Part shown: positions 34,172-48,899 of the stretch, piece by piece
Position numbering within the stretch: the first letter of the stretch is position 1
Layout of the letters: every line of letters begins with the position of its first letter
Assembly (NCBI GenBank): GCA_039519185.1
Contig: CM076854.1
Location: 73,403,948-73,467,947, forward strand
Direction: 5' to 3'
Source: Astragalus membranaceus
Lineage: Eukaryota > Streptophyta > Magnoliopsida > Fabales > Fabaceae
Length of the DNA: 64,000 nucleotides
Program-made: the position numbers and the translations under genes
The notes under the pieces: model-generated
What the model was told of the DNA's origin: nothing
Seen by the model: the letters and a program-made list of their open reading frames with translations, nothing else
Database searches by the model: none

Positions 34172-35585
34172 TGTTACCAAGTGGCTTCAGTCTCAAGAGG
34201 GGGGGTGAATTGAGATTTAAAAACTTTTCAGATCTTTCGAAAACGTTTTTCCCCTTTTCAATGACTTAGATCAATTTTCGCGCAGGTTAAGTGGAAGCGA
34301 AGGAATTAGAATGTAAAGTAGTAAAGTAGAATAACAGTAAAGCACGCAGAGATTTATCCTGGTTCGGTCACCTCCTAGTGACCTACGTCCAGTCCTCACA
34401 CCCTTGTGAGATTTTCCACTAACACAACAAGGCTTACAGGTGCCTTGGAAAACCTTTACAGACTCAGGCACTCTCCTCCTAGGATACCCCACCTATAGAG
34501 AGCCCTCAGATCTAATATAACAATAACAAGAGATACCCCACCCCTGTTATAATCAACTGCCCTAGAAAGATACCCCACTTCCTAGTACATTCAGCTACCC
34601 CTAGAGAGATACCCCACTCTCTAGTACAAATTATAACAACAATATAACAGTAATGTAAATACAGAAATACCTCTTAGTGTAGGCAGATATTACAACTTGA
34701 AGGACACAACCCCAACTAACTCTTAACGTAGGATCAGCTCTTGACGGACCAGCGGTGCGAGAAGAACACAAATAAAATATAAGAGTTTTTCAGAAGTGAT
34801 AGATCGTGAGAATGGGTTTGTTGATAAATGGAGGTGGTGAAGCCTCTATTTATAGATTTTGAAAATCCAGATCTCACGTTGAAAATGTTTAAAAGAATCG
34901 ATTCTTTGTTAATTGGAATGGATCTAGGAATCGATTCATTTGCTTGATCTGATCTAGGAATCGATTCTGATTTGTTTGTAAAATGGATGTAATCGATTCT
35001 TAGGATCTCCGGGAGGCTAGGAATCGATTCTTTACTAAGTTAAAATATGTAGGAATCGATTTTCAGCTTGCCTGAGACAAGTGGGAATCGATTCTCAGTT
35101 ATTTGCAAAAGATTGGGAATCGATTCTTCCCTTAAAAAATATTTGGCTCAGAAATCGATTTATGTACTGAAGGACATGACCTGACAATCGATTTCTACCT
35201 TTTCTATTTTACCTGAAAATCGATTTTGATATTTGTTTATGCATGAGAAAAATCGATTTTGTTATTTTAAAGGTGATAAGAATGTTTACGTAAATATGCA
35301 TGCACCTTTAAAAAACTTTGTGAGTGTGTGAGACTTTGAGATACGAGCTGACCTTTGAAAAGAGCTTACACAATTCCTAAGACTCACCCAAACCCTAAGG
35401 ACTACCCTTATATTTAAGGACTACCCTTAAACTTGAATCTTCAATTCTTGAGCTTGTTTGACTTGGATTGTGACTTTGATGTTTAGTCACTTTTCTTTAC
35501 TTTTGGCTATCAACTTTACCTTTGCCTTTTTCATCATCAAAACTAATCCTGCAATATTAGATAACCTGCAACACAGGTATCCACA
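34172..35585 (-). repeat. LTR 3 of copia element C (1414 bp)
   Basis: Same ends and internal order as LTR 2. It is the biological 5' LTR of the array, because the element reads on the minus strand. Confidence 0.92.
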
Positions 35586-36775
35586 AACTATGCTTTATAT
35601 CCTGATCATGTCTCTTGTTGATCAACTTGTGTCCTTGCTAGCTAATACTTCAACTATCTTATGTATGCTCCTAGACTCTAGACTCTGGCCATAATCCTGA
35701 TGCTACAAGACGTTCCCGAAACACCCATCAAAATGTCTAGGATGGAGTCTTGATGTTATCAGTCCCACACCCAGAACAAATTTGTGTAACCTATTCTATT
35801 ACCAGCAGCCTGTCCAATAATACAATAATAACAATGTGTTCTTAAAAACACTGAGTGTGACCTCGTATGCCCAACATACGGCTGTGGACCTTTGAAAATA
35901 AATGCAATCTATATGGATTCTCTTCCTAATAAAATCATATATTTAGACAAAATACTATAACCTCAAATCATATCTAAATCCCTGGATAATATCCTTCTAT
36001 ATGAAAAACAACAAAATAACAACGTATAACTTCCTATGTGTTAATCGATCTTCGACAACCTAGGCTTCACTTAATCAAACTCTGAAGAGTATTCAAATGA
36101 TCTTTAGGTATTGTTGACTCTTTAAGTCTTATAGAGCTTAGATCACTCTACGCATTTAAATGACTATTTAAAGCTAACTATCCCGATGTTATTCAATATT
36201 TTTCCCCCGCCTGGAGTAAGACTAGTACCTTTCCTTTGGGAGAACCCTAGCTTGTTCTGTATGCTCTCGAACTTACTCGAACAGAACCTCAAGAACACTC
36301 AAGAACTCACCAAGAACAACCTAGAGATAGAAAATATAGATAGAGAAGGAGAGAAATACGGGCCTTCATTGTTTGAGCTCAACCAATTTATAGGGGTGAA
36401 AAAAGACCCTCGCTTAGGGTCTCATGCTCGCTTAGAGACTAGGAACCTCCTCATCGCCTCAAGTTTGTGTGTCTCGTCGAGCCACATCACCCTAGTCTAT
36501 ATAGGTCTGTCAGTTTATGGCTCGCTTAGCAACTAATTCTCGTATAGCCAAAGCATATGCTTTCACTGCCTTACTAGAACATGCTATGTGTCGCTTTTTT
36601 CAGGAAGAGTTGGAGAGCAGCTCTCGCTCAACGAGTAACCGTCACTCAACGAGTCTCTATTTTTCTTGTAACCCTAATTCTCACTAAAACACTAAAAGAA
36701 ATCTATTTAACATCCAAATAAAAATACCTTTTATTAGGACATTACTTTGATAACAAGGCATTAAAGTTTAGGATG
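35586..36775 (-). repeat. Repeat D, inverted copy, part 2 (right of copia insertion)
   Basis: Continues part 1. Read on the minus strand, 36770-36540 matches plus-strand 36940-37080 (aataaaaggtattt, ttagtga, agggtt, ctctccaac), and 36250-36040 matches 38600-38850 (agctttaaatagtcatttaaat). A minus-strand tataaattgg near 36390 is a plausible LTR TATA box. Small open frames here have no recognisable product. Confidence 0.55.
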
Positions 36776-37099
36776 GTACATTCAGTACTGTGGCAAAGAT
36801 CAATGGTGGGGGTGTACTTGCAAACAAAGTGATGCCAAAGTTAGCAAGAGAGAGGGTGAAAGGTAATAATGAGCAAAGTGTACCTTGTAAAATCCCAATT
36901 TTTCGTACCTTATTATTAAAATCAAAGTTTAATAAAAGGTATTTGTATTTGGTATGTTAAATATATCTTTTGATTACGATTTTAGTGAAAACTAGGGTTT
37001 TTGAGAAATTAAGCCTCGCTAAGCGAATGATGTTCGCTAAGCAAAAGCTTCTCTCCAACACTTGCAGACAAAAATGACATGTGGTATGTCAGGGTGAGG

Positions 37100-38360
37100 C
37101 GGTGAAATAGACTGAAAATTCTATATAGACTTAGACGATATGCCGAGACGAGATGCACACAACTAAGATGGTGAAGAGGACGTCACAATTTTAATTGCGA
37201 CCGCACACTGGTCAAGTATGAGTTAAAAACGTAGTGCAGTGTAACAACTCGAGTCCTCTCGCAAGGACTTCTGGACCAATTAACCAATTACAAAGTCAAA
37301 TAAAATGGAGGGTTTTTCGATAGTATGTTCAAATCGCAGATTGTAAAACAAAATTTACTCACTTATAAAAAAAACGACTAATACACTAATTTTAATTGGA
37401 ATTTCAGGACCTATCACGGCTTTCAAAAGTTCTGATTTCTTATTCAGATTTTATTCTTGTTTGTCTATAGAACTGATCAAGCAAGTGTCAACCAATTCTA
37501 TAGGAATTCCAATTGGGATTAGGCATCACAGTGAATGATGACCAATAGTTAATAAGGATCAAATGTCTCAAAACTACAATTATTTTAAAAACAGAATTCC
37601 GTCAAACCTACACTAAGCTTAGTAGTCTCTATCAATCCTTATAAAATTTTAATTACGCAATCTGAATGTTAAAGGATAGAAGGAAAAGGAATAAAATACC
37701 AAAACGAAATTAACATATAAAATCAAACCTCAAAGTCTTGATAAAATTCCGAAAAAGTGGATCAATCTCTAGAACTTAGCCTTCCATGAGCACAAAGATC
37801 AAATACAAGTAGGTAGCTCAGTTGGCGAGCTAAGAGATATCAAAGGAGTGCACCAAAGGAGTGCAAGCAGGAGGTCTCGGGTACAAACCCGAGAAACTAA
37901 CATTACTCCTCCCCCACTAATATTGCTTATAAAAAAAATTCAAGGGTTATGTTCTATTCTTTTTCTAAAGACGTACGTGAATGCTTCAATTCTCTCAGGA
38001 AAAAAATATTAGGATTCTGTTCAGCTCATGAATGGGCCTAAAAACGGATCTAAAACACAAGCCCAATACTAAACTATTACAAAGAAAATTCGCAGGTCCC
38101 GTTTCAAGTTTTTGACCAAGAAGATTTCTGATCTGGACTTTGGCGTCAACATCATAATTGTATCTCTTCCTCTTAGGTTTCCAGCATGGAAAAATCAGTG
38201 GAATCCTATAACTATAGCCCACGTTATGGCTTGTAGAAGAAAATGGGTTAAAACATGTCTAACTTAAACGCATTTAAAACTCAAAATTCTAAAACATGTC
38301 AAAACTTGAAAATTAGACCAAAAATGCAACTCAAATGACCATATTCAATGCTTTAGAATG
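37100..38360. other. Unclassified insertion in repeat D containing a SINE
   Basis: AT-rich sequence with no coding potential. It includes TGTAACAACTCGAGTCC at about 37239, which could be an LTR start, and a segment at 38130-38200 loosely similar to the minisatellite flank at 53215-53280 (aattgtatctcttcctcttag). Boundaries approximate. Confidence 0.35.
37808..37938 (+). mobile_element. tRNA-derived SINE
   Basis: taggtagctcagttggcgag is a tRNA-like A-box region, and ctcgggtacaaacccgag folds as a T-arm-like hairpin with a degenerate B box. The unit ends in ttataaaaaaaa. Length about 130 bp. A target duplication was not securely identified. Arms lack a full cloverleaf, so it is not a tRNA gene. 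Confidence 0.55.
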
Positions 38361-38472
38361 TGCACTAAAATGCACTGATCACTCGCTAAGAGAGAGGGGT
38401 TTGCCGAGTGAGGGTCAATTTTCACTTTGATAAATAGGATGAGTTACAGAGGGTAAATCTCACCTCTCTCCC

Positions 38473-38540
<68 letters not shown>

Positions 38541-38541
38541 T
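38473..38541. repeat. (TC)n microsatellite
   Basis: An almost uninterrupted tctctc run with one cc break, giving spurious Arg-Glu open frames on the minus strand. Confidence 0.95.
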
Positions 38542-40415
38542 GCACTCTCTCGAAATATTTTACTGTTATTAAAATATTCTTGAGTTTCTCTTCGAGTTCA
38601 AGTTCATTTGGGTGCGGGCAGTACAAGTTAGGGTTCTACTATAGAAGAGTTGCCAGATCTACTTCAGGTGGGGAAAGGATACTACTGTAAACATTGAGGC
38701 TGGTAGCTTTAAATAGTCATTTAAATATGTGTAGAGTAACCTAAGCTCTACTAGAGTTAAAGAGTAAAAAATAACTAAGAATCATTTGATTACGCCTTGA
38801 AGTATGGTTAAGTGAAGGTTTGGGTGTCAAAGTGGCTAACACATAGCAAGTTTTATGCTATGATTTGATTGATTGCTTGAGATGTTGTTATGAGCATTTA
38901 GGTTCTAAGTTATGAATCACTGATTTCGAGGATACATTGTAGAATCTTGCCCATAGGATGTTTAACTTAAAGGGATTTAGAGATTTTAATCGAAGCTGAT
39001 AGTATCTTGAGTTAAGGAAATGATATTGTTAATAGAAGTTACACAGATCAGTTGTGGGTGTAGGATTTAAAACTTCAAGACTCCTTCGGGGACAGTCTGA
39101 TGGTTGTTCTAAGAACGTTTGTGGCATCGGGATTATGGCCAGCATACATAAGAAGCTAAGTGTTATCAAGGAAAGGATACATGTTTGATCATCAAGATAT
39201 ATGATCAGGGTCTAGTGTGTAGATCATGTTATAATGGATCTAAAGATTGTAAGACCAAGGGAATACATAGTGATTCAATAGGAGAAGCATATGATTGGAT
39301 GAATTGCATAACATGTTTATATATTTGTCATTGCTTCATACCATCGATTTGGTTTATGCATATTTCTTAGCCCCTATTTTCCTGTATATGTTTGTACAAA
39401 TGTTATGGGATTAGATTTACTAGACGATATCATCGAGGATGCCGAGGGATATCATGAGAGTATGTTCCACTTTTTTGCAGAGGTGGTATGACTTGCAGAC
39501 ACTCTATGAAGACCAGAACTGGACTTACAAGGAGATCGATGTTGAATGGGGTATGACTATCTATAGAGGACGAGATACATATGTCTACAGATCTCCGGGT
39601 TATTTTGAGACAGGATGGACAGGTGATGTATGAGTAGTACGGTAACTACCTGTCCATCATATCTTTGAGGCTCATGGAGTAGCACATAACGATCTTATTC
39701 AGAAAGAGCCACTTGGATGCTTAGTGGGGAATGCCAGGGCGTATGGACACCAATTTGCGTTGAGAGTTTCAGAGGTACTGATAACTCATATTTATATGAG
39801 TTATTTATGCTCTTATTACTTAAATTAATGTAAATTCTAAAGTAATATTCATGCTTTATTTAGTAAATATTAGTTATTTAGAGAAAAGAAGGGTTAAGAG
39901 CTAATTTGTTAACATTTGGCACAATGGGTGCCCTTGTGAGTGTTTTAATGTTTTGTTAGTACTGCAGCGTTAGGCGCTATAGCGCTATATGACTGTGGGC
40001 CAGCTGGACATCACAAAGAAAAGTTACATGTTGGAGCCTCACACTTTATGTCAAGTCAAAGCCTAACTTCCTTGTGCCTAGGACTGTGTGGAAGCTTCCA
40101 AGTGGCTAGCTTGGACACTTGGCGCATTTTTATTGAAGAATTGCTTTTGGTTGGAGAGAAGTGTCATAGTCACGTTTTTGAAAAGCTACTTTATGAGATT
40201 AGGATAATATCTATCCATCTTCACCGCCCATTCATTCATTCAAAAAAAAAACCAAAGAGAGTTTTTGGGAGAAAAACTTGACACACATTTCCTCCATTAA
40301 TCCTCTATTTGAAGCTTTCATTTTTAAGTTTATTTTCTTATCTTTTTACAGGGTGAAAGCACGCTACAGCATCATCCAGCTGTGCCTGACTTGGAATCTC
40401 ACTACAAGAAAAGCT

Positions 40416-40775
40416 GGACTTTGTGGCGGGCAAAATCCGCCGCAAAAGCCAAATTTGCGGCGGATATTTGGACTTTGCGGCGGAATTTTTTCGCCGGTAG
40501 CCAGCTCGAAGCAAACGCGTTGCGGCGGATTTAGTGGCGCCGCAAAATCCACCGCAAATTTGCGGCGGATAATCCGCCGGAAAAAGGGACAAATTTTTGA
40601 CGCAATATATCCGCCGGAAAGTACCCACTATCCGCCGCAAATTATCCGCCGCAAAGTACCCATTATCCGCCGCAAAACACCCGTTTTATTTATTAAAAAA
40701 ATGAATATAATTTTTTTAAAAAAACGTTCTATTTAAAATTCCGCCGCAAACGACACAAATCCGCCGCAAAGTACC
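40416..40775. repeat. Left subterminal CCGCCGCAAA repeats of the CACTA transposon
   Basis: At least ten copies of ccgccgcaaa or its complement, some as inverted pairs. They are expected to bind the element's own transposase and to form hairpins at the ends. Confidence 0.85.
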
Positions 40776-41028
40776 ATTTTTTTTTAAAAAAAATTATTAT
40801 TATTTTTAAAAAATAAATTTTATTTTTTTAAAAAAATCGTTTTAATTAAAAATATATATTATTTTATTAATTTTTTTAATTATTGATAAAAAAATAAAAT
40901 CCAATAACTAATTAATTTTTAATTTAAAAAAATAAAAATTGGGAAAAGCAGTAAAAATATCCATACAATTAATAAAATATCCAGACAATTAATAAAATAT
41001 CCAGACAAAAAAATGAAATAATCTAAAG
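40776..41028. repeat. AT-rich interior block, copied again at 47980-48260
   Basis: Runs of t and a, followed by ccaataactaattaattttt and gggaaaagcagtaaaa. The same block is directly repeated near the right end of the transposon. Confidence 0.8.
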
Positions 41029-43119
<2,091 letters not shown>

Positions 43120-43314
43120 ATCTGTATAGATCTAGCTAAACATATACATTTAAACAAAACAAACATATACTAAACAAGGTTAACATAAACATATACAAAA
43201 CTCATGCATTAAAATAAATAATTTGAATCCCATTCATTCTCAAACATAACATCCTTCATTAAAAATAACATCTTCATTAAAAATAGAATTGTTGAAACAT
43301 AAATTAGATTCATT

Positions 43315-46300
43315 CTAATTTGAATCCCATTCATTCTCAAAATCATCATCATCGAAGGAGTGAATTCTTGATACACCAATGTGGTCTGTTGCATCATCAC
43401 CATCAGCATCTTCGTCATCAACAACTTCATCGCCGGTGTTTGGCTCATCACATAAACGAACAATGGGTTCAACTTGAATCACTTCATTTACATTAGACAT
43501 CTCTTCCATTTGATATGGCATATCTTCCACCGTGTCATCATTTGTCTGATCAATGTGACCTCTTGGTTTTGTTTTAATTGCGACACACCAACCACGCCTA
43601 TCAGTCCGCATTGATGGATAAGGGACATAATAGACTTGTCTCACATTTTGTGCAATGACGAACGGATCATACGGTCGATATCTACCATTCATTTTAATGT
43701 CCACTGTATTTGACTTTGGATTCACCTTTGTTCCTCGAGCAGACGGATCAAACCAATTACAATAAAAAACCACTACCTTTGGACTAAAATCTAGATGGGG
43801 GTACTGAAGTTCATATATGTGTTGAACCACACCATAAAAATCATCTTCACCTCCTCCAGTGACCCCCTTCATGCACACTCCACTATTGACTGTCTCTCTG
43901 CCCTGTGTCCATTCATTGGTGTAAAATTTGTATCCATTGACAAAGTATGTGTGCCATTCTTTAACACATCTTCGAGGACCGTCTGATATGTTCCTCAAGT
44001 GTTGGTTGGTAGGATTTGGCGGGAGGGAATACACATATTGACTAAACCACATTGGAAAATGCGCATGAATATGAGCAGAAGATTGGTCTTCACGTACTGC
44101 CTCTGATGACAAGAACTCCCTAAAAAGAAATAATTTAATTGTTACACTTGTCTACTATATTAACTAATTAAGATCGATTGTTAATGTTGAGGAACATACT
44201 CAATAAATGGTTGCACCTCAGTACAGTTTATCAACACATGAACATGTGCTGAACTTAACTCTTCATCTGTTAGCCAGTGAGTTGACTCCTTCCCAGATGG
44301 ACGACCGGGTAGACAAAAGACAGACAAAGCCAAAGGATGTCGCCATTCAGTATCCACTTCATTTCGACTGCTTCCAGGAGCAAACTGATTCTTGAAATAA
44401 TGAGAACAAAAATGTGTTGTTTCACGGTGTAGGTAAGAAGAACATATCGATCCTTCAACTCTAGCTTTGTTTTTCACCGATCTTTTTGAATCACCCATGA
44501 ACCTAGAGAATATGATATTAATATAATAGTCATATATTTCAATTTAAACTTGTTTCTTATATTATAATTAAAAATTAGCTGACCTTTCAAACGGATACAT
44601 CCATCTGTATTGGACAGGTCCGCCAAGTTTAGCTTCATATGCGAGATGCACCGGTAGATGCTCCATAGAATCAAAGAAACCAGGTGGAAATACTCTCTCC
44701 AACTTGCATAAGATAAGTGGGATGTCTTGTTCCATTTTTGAAAGATCATCATCTTTTAGCGTTGCAGAACACAAATTCTTAAAGTATTGACTTATCTCAA
44801 TGAGCGGATTCAAAACGTGTGTTGGCAACGAACTAAAAGCGATAGGAAGTAAGCACTCCATGAATACGTGACAATCATACTCTTCATCCCATGCAACCTC
44901 CCATTATCCACATCCGCACATCTAGATAAATTGGAAGAATAACCGTCTGGCATTTTCAACTCTTTTATCCACTGATAAACTACTTTCGCTTGTTCGGTAG
45001 ATAAAGTATAATTGGCTTTGGGTTTCAAAATCCTAGTACCTTGTTCAACCAACAACAAATCCTTTCGTCTACAGAAATGATCTATATCCTTCCTAGCTTT
45101 CTCATTGTCTTTCGTTTTGCCTTTCACGTTCATGACAGTGTTAAATATGTTGTCAAAAAAATTCTTCTCTATATGCATGACATCGAGATTGTGTCTCAAT
45201 AGATTATCTTTCCAATAGGGAAGTTCCCAAAAAATACTTTTTTTTGTCCAATTGTGCCATTGTCCATAGCCATCTGGACGAGAAACAACACCGGCTACGA
45301 CTTCCACAGGAGGGATATCCCTAACATTATTCCAAACTTCCTCTGGTGTCAACTGACGAGGAGGTCCAGCTGTTTCAACATTTCCCTTGATGAACGCATA
45401 TTTCTGCTTTTTAAATGGGTGATCCATAGGTAAGAACCTACGGTGCGAGTCAAACCATGAAACTTTTCCTCCGTATTTAAGACTAAAAGCCTTTGTGTCA
45501 ACCATGCAAATCGGACACGCCATCTTACCATGTGTCCCCCATCCAGGCAACATTCCATAGGCAGGGAAGTCATTTATGGTCCACATCAAAGCCTCCCTCA
45601 TCACAAAATTTTGTTTGCGTGCCACATCATAAGTTAAAACACCATTCCACAACCTTTTTAGGTCATCAAGCAAAGGTTGCAAATAGATGTCAATACCAGC
45701 TGTTGGATTACTTGGCCCTGGAATAATAGAATTTAAAAACATGTATGGTTTGGACATACACATTTCTGGAGGAATGTTGTATGGGGTAACAATAACTGGC
45801 CAACATGAATACGGTGTTGCCGAGGCTTGAATATATGGTGTGAAACCATCAGAGCACAAACCAAGCCGAACATTGCGTGGATCACTGGCAAAATCTGGAT
45901 GAACACGATCAAAATGCTTCCAAGCTTCACCATCAGATGGGTGACGTAATTCACCAGAATTATTACTATTTTGATGGTGCCATGTCATTTTACCTGTGGT
46001 CTCCATTGAAGTAAACATCCTCTGTAGCCTTGGAATAAGAGGCAGATAGAACATTGATTTTCGTGGAACCGGTTTGCCTCTGCTCATCCCTGATCTACTG
46101 ACACGATAGCGTGGTTGTCCACACAACTTGCATTCCGACAACTCTCCATCATTTATGCCAAACTCATTGTTATAATAGAGCATGCAACCAGACACACAAC
46201 AATCAATCCTTTTAGATTTTAAGCCAAGCTTCGATACCACTCTTTTAGCTTCATAATAACTTTGCGGTAAACTCCCTCTAATGGTGGTTGCATCCAACAT

Positions 46301-46909
46301 CATTTTGGTCATATATTCCATGCACAACTCAGCAACATTAAATTGAGACTTAAGACCCAACAACCGAACACACATTGATAATTTTGAGTCTGTAGATCCT
46401 TCAAATATGGGTTTATTTGTCTCACTCAAATACATGTAAAACCTTTGAGCTTCCTCATTTGGAACTTCGTCAGCATCTGGTTCTTCAAAATCCAAATTTA
46501 CTCCAACAGCGTCAGATATGATTCCCTGATAAACATCTAACGGTTGTATTCCCCATCCTTCAGATGTCGTAGTCACTGGATAACTACTTGATGTGTGATC
46601 TACTACTTCAACCGGAACATTAACCGCAGGAACTGCAGCTACCCCTGGCGCTCCTTCCCCATGACGACTCCATGTCCAATAATTTGGCCTAAACCCATTA
46701 TTGTACAAATGAAGTCTAACTTCATGTTCATATTTTATAGCTCGAAATGAACATTTCAAGCACGGACATCTAATACCGCCTTGTCGCCCAAATTCTTCAT
46801 GATCAATGTACTTAGCACAAAAAATAAACTCTTCTACTCCTTCTACAAAACGTCGTTTTACACCAGTTCTTCCAGGATACAATCGATCATACATCCAACT
46901 ACGATCCAT
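43315..46909 (-). pseudogene. tnp2-type CACTA transposase gene with one frameshift
   Basis: The DDE-type transposase that cuts and moves CACTA elements. From the ATG at 46909 (MDRSWMYDRL) the transposase-associated domain appears first (CPCLKCSF). The tnp2 domain follows (GELRHPSDGEAWKHFD, NVRLGLCSDGFTPY, CPICMVDT, LDVMHIEKNFFDNIF). Then comes a DUF4218-like region (SSLPTHVLNPLIEI, LERVFPPGFFDSMEHL), and after it a DUF4216-like region (VVVFYCNWFD, RPYDPFVIAQNVRQVYYV). Exons: 46909-44584, 44502-44200, 44119-43315, all with GT/AG borders in phase. A one-base loss near 44889, after RLHGMKS, shifts the frame in exon 1; the downstream domains are otherwise open. About 1,140 residues if read through. 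The older in-frame TTG at 46915 was not used. Confidence 0.88.
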
Positions 46910-47665
46910 TTTCAAGAACTATACGTATACTACACTACAATATAAATAAAATAAACTATCAATTACTTCATATTTTGATATATATATATTTATATATTAC
47001 TCATTTTATTTTGATAATTCAATAAACTACCAATTAATTACAAGCAACAGAATTAATTTTTTAATAATGTTATATACTAATAATTTAAACATTATAAATA
47101 ATAATTCCAAATTTAATTTTAAATTTCAATTTTTATAAGACAATATAAGTTAATAAAATTTATAAGTGAACTTAATAAATAAGTTTTTTCAATATAAATT
47201 AATTTGTATTATTATTGCAAACAAAATTTGTAACAAAATTTTACTAAAAATAGTGAAGTAAGTAATATTTTATTAATTACTTTAACAACTAACCGTAGTG
47301 AAGAGAAGGCTCTGGCTTGAAGCTTATCCTGAACTCAAGCAGAGAGGAAAAAGGAGGAACCCAAACAATACCTAAACAAAAAACAACACAATTAGTAACA
47401 AATTCATATTATTATAAAATAATTTAAAAACGAATATTAAAAAAAAATTAAAAACTAAAACTATTAACTCATATCAAAAACATACCTTGAAGAAATTTCC
47501 CAATAAGAGCAGAAGACAATTCGTAGGGAGGAAGCGCTACACTTCAAAAACAGATTTAGTAGAGAATGAGAGAATTTGGGAGAGTAAAAGAGAAATTTTA
47601 AGAAGAGAATGGGAAGATTGTTAGAAGTGTGAAGAATGAGAAGTGGGGAATGGATATATATAGAA
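46910..47665 (-). promoter_or_regulatory. tnp2 5' leader and promoter
   Basis: A minus-strand TATA match (ctatatatatcc) at 47653-47664 lies about 750 bp upstream of the tnp2 ATG. Possible leader introns: donor CAAG|GTATGT near 47484, acceptor TTTAG|GTATTG near 47372. The rest is AT-rich and non-coding. Confidence 0.5.
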
Positions 47666-47689
47666 AAACGCAGCCCAACGGTCAAAAGG

Positions 47690-47965
47690 GATTTGCGGCG
47701 GATTCTGGAGGTTTGCGGCGGATTTTGAAATTCAATATCCGCGGGTTTTTTTTTCGGAGCTTTGCGGCGGATTATGGAGGTTTGCGGCGGATTTTGAAAT
47801 TTAAAATCCGCGGGTTTTTTATTTACGGAGCTTTGCGGCGGATTCGTGGTACTTTGCGGCGGATATTCAAATTAAAATACCGCGCCTTTTTTTTTCAAAA
47901 CACCAAACAATCCGCCGCAAAAGCTACAATCCGCCGCAAATACTCAACATCCACCGCAAATGACA
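47690..47965. repeat. Inner right subterminal repeats (right end A)
   Basis: TTTGCGGCGGATT repeats with aaaatccgcgggttttt phrases, ending in ccgccgcaaatg. In a simple CACTA element this would be the terminus, but another 1.37 kb follows before the true end. Confidence 0.75.
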
Positions 47966-48290
47966 CAAATCCGCCGCAAAGTACCATTTTTTTTTTAAAA
48001 AAAAATTATTATTTTTTAAAAAAAATTATTATTTTTTTTAAAAAATAAATTTTATTTTTTTAAAAAAATCGTTTTAATTAAAAATATATATTATTTTATT
48101 ACTTTTTTTAATTATTGATAAAAAAATAAAATCCAATAACTAATTAATTTTTAATTTAAAAAAATAAAAATTGGGAAAAGCAGTAAAATATTATCACCCA
48201 AAAAATATCCATACAATTAATAAAATATCCATACAAAAAAATAAAATAATCTAAAGCAATAAAAATTGGGAAAAACAGTAAAATATATAT
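47966..48290. repeat. Direct copy of the left-end block 40760-41020
   Basis: ccgccgcaaagtaccatttt, the same AT-rich runs, ccaataactaattaattttt and gggaaaagcagtaaaa occur in the same order and orientation as at the left end, with small indels. Confidence 0.85.
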
Positions 48291-48339
48291 TTAATGTCTG
48301 CTACCCCTAAACGGAAACCTACGCCATTATCTTGATATG

Positions 48340-48898
48340 ACACTCTCTTGAGCATTGTCGGCAGCAGCTCCATTACAGTGGCGTATGTCTCCATTTCTTT
48401 GTAAAGAAATTTCCACATTGTCGTGAACACCCCTTCATCTTTTTCGTTAAAAGTAACCCATTTATCAGCAAAAAGCTCCTCCTCATTATTTCACCACAAG
48501 TGACATATACGTTAATCAAACGCTCGGTATCATCCTTCAACTTAACAGCCCGTCCTTGCAGTTCCTCAAACTTTCTATTTAGAGATTCAACCATATTTTC
48601 AAAATAGAAAGTTTCACAAGAAACCATCTTTTGAAAAGATGATTGAATCTCTAAATAGAAAGTTTGAGGAACTGCAAGGACGGGTTGCTAAGTTGGAGGA
48701 TGATACCGAGCGTTTGATGAGCGTATATGTCTCTTGTGGTGAAAATAATGAGGATGAACTTTATGCTGATAAAGGGGTTACTTTTAACGAAAAAGATGAA
48801 GGGGTCTTCATGACAATGTGAAAATTTTTTTACAAAAAAATTGAGACGTACGCCACTCTATTGGAACCCCACTGCCGACAATGCTCAAGAGAGTGCTG
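48340..48898. repeat. Imperfect inverted repeat with about 255-bp arms
   Basis: The left arm (about 48340-48597) and right arm (about 48640-48898) are complementary, with indels and scattered mismatches; the loop is about 40 bp. Both arms, read from the loop outward, encode the same short coiled-coil peptide (ESLNRKFEELQGR ... DDTERL). Confidence 0.8.
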
Positions 48899-48899
48899 T

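Larger units (their letters stand above)
25745..35585 (-). mobile_element. Ty1-copia retrotransposon C arranged LTR-gag-LTR-gag-LTR
   Basis: Flanked by AACTA on both sides (25740-25744 and 35586-35590). Outer ends are TG...CA. Three LTRs (25745-27174, 29966-31380, 34172-35585) enclose two nearly identical internal regions of about 2.79 kb, a period of 4206 bp. Orientation is minus: primer sites lie left of the second and third LTR, polypurine tracts right of the first and second. Each internal region has gag but only scraps of pol, so the element is non-autonomous. It sits in repeat D. Confidence 0.92.
36887..39778 (+). repeat. Repeat D, direct copy, interrupted at about 37100-38360
   Basis: Starts TGTAAAATCCCAATTTTTCG, an LTR-like beginning, about 110 bp from the inverted copy. 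Homology to the inverted copy breaks near 37100 and resumes near 38365, so a 1.2-kb insertion is inferred. The interval 39440-39640 carries the degenerate EIDVEWGMTIYRG segment. It ends where the Athila LTR begins. No intact gene. Confidence 0.5.

Noticed and set aside
38444..38626. Arg-Glu repeat protein
   Set aside because: Translation of a TC microsatellite.
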